A stretch of 6,054 nucleotides of DNA, taken from assembly GCA_964415085.1 (NCBI GenBank), contig CAYPYI010000082.1, positions 1-6,054 of the forward strand. The letters run 5' to 3'. The translations under genes and the position numbers were made by a program. The notes beneath the pieces were generated by a model. It saw only the letters and a list, made by a program, of their open reading frames with translations. It ran no database searches and was not told the origin of the DNA. Below are positions 5,719 to 6,054 of this stretch, piece after piece (the stretch's first letter is position 1; every line of letters begins with the position of its first letter). The stretch comes from CAYPYI01 sp964415085. GTDB lineage: Bacteria; Bacillota; Clostridia; Tissierellales; Tissierellaceae.

Positions 5719-6054
5719 TTATTTAGTTATTATGTATTGAGATATTTCTTCAAATTTTTTTTGACCTATTCCTTTAACTTCCATAATATCTTCTATTTCA
5801 ATAAAAGTATTTTGTTTTCTATACTCAATAATTTTATCTGCTGTTTTTTCACCTATACCAGGTAAAGATTCTAAATCTTTTTGTGTACATGTATTTATAT
5901 TAATTTTACTATTTGAGCTGGCTGATTTTGAATTTGCTGATGATATATTATTTATATCCTCTATGGAGCTATCAACTACCTCCCCAACACTTGGAATATA
6001 TATTTTATCTTCATCTAATAGTTTTTTAGCCAAGTTTATTCTGTCCAGGTCAGC
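5719..6054 (-). CDS. comEA: ComEA-like competence DNA-binding protein (3' end; N-terminus outside window)
   Basis: The last 111 residues of a protein whose frame stays open to the window edge. ComEA is a membrane-anchored receptor that binds double-stranded DNA outside the cytoplasmic membrane during natural transformation; family members also occur in organisms not known to be competent. The first visible residues, ADLDRINLAKKLLDEDKIYIP, match the end of an SLBB domain. A Ser/Asn-rich flexible linker of about 25 residues follows, then a double helix-hairpin-helix domain: INTCTQKDLESLPGIGEKTA with hairpin PGIGEKTA, and DIMEVKGIGQKKFEEI with hairpin KGIG. The GxGxxxA-type hairpins contact the DNA backbone. 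A TTG codon at 6033 is not a credible start because homologous sequence continues upstream of it. The membrane anchor cannot be seen. The TAA stop lies 14 nt before selD, so comEA probably heads the sel transcript or lies within it. Confidence 0.9.
   Translation of the reverse strand, partial: ADLDRINLAKKLLDEDKIYIPSVGEVVDSSIEDINNISSANSKSASSNSKININTCTQKDLESLPGIGEKTADKIIEYRKQNTFIEIEDIMEVKGIGQKKFEEISQYIITK

Noticed and set aside
5722..5760. Possible promoter for selD inside the end of comEA (TTGAAG and TAATAA/CATAAT)
   Set aside because: The available spacers are only about 13-15 nt and the boxes are weak; such matches are common in AT-rich coding DNA.
5719..6033. A complete 104-residue helix-hairpin-helix protein starting at TTG 6033
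   Set aside because: The frame stays open to the window edge and the upstream residues ADLDRIN look like the SLBB end of ComEA, so it is the tail of a larger gene.

Overview
The window is strongly AT-rich, with short intergenic gaps, AAGG/GGAGG-type ribosome binding sites and every recognisable gene on the minus strand. Together with a selenocysteine (Sec) machinery whose SelD is itself a selenoprotein, this points to a low-GC anaerobic Firmicute of the class Clostridia. A Peptostreptococcaceae-like organism (Clostridioides relatives) is my best guess from protein flavour, not a proven assignment.

In transcription order, from high to low coordinates: (i) the 3' end of a comEA-like gene with an SLBB-type tail and a helix-hairpin-helix DNA-binding domain runs off the right edge; (ii) selD starts 14 nt later and carries an in-frame UGA at codon 16, so its true extent is 4667-5704 and naive gene callers would truncate it; (iii) selA follows after 11 nt; (iv) selB follows with 1 nt between stop and start; (v) an OmpR/PhoB-type response regulator follows 20 nt after selB; (vi) a perfect inverted repeat with a T-run forms a rho-independent terminator; (vii) a GNAT N-acetyltransferase gene starts just below that terminator; (viii) after a 90-nt gap holding a near-consensus extended -10 promoter, the first 27 nt of what looks like the selenocysteine tRNA gene (selC) are cut by the left edge.

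The genes form an almost complete Sec incorporation pathway. SelD makes selenophosphate, SelA converts Ser-tRNA(Sec) to Sec-tRNA(Sec), SelB carries it to UGA codons followed by a SECIS hairpin, and selC encodes the tRNA. The spacing suggests one comEA-selD-selA-selB-regulator transcript, with selC transcribed separately.

The points most worth a second look are: the UGA codon in selD with two overlapping, mutually exclusive hairpins just downstream; the response regulator, whose phospho-acceptor Asp is Glu and whose Mg-site Asp is Asn, so it probably does not work by ordinary phosphorylation although it is encoded in the sel operon; the truncated selC with its own strong promoter; and the acetyltransferase placed directly after a terminator with no room for a promoter in between. 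I see no mobile element, CRISPR array or phage gene, and no gene-free stretch longer than about 90 bases.
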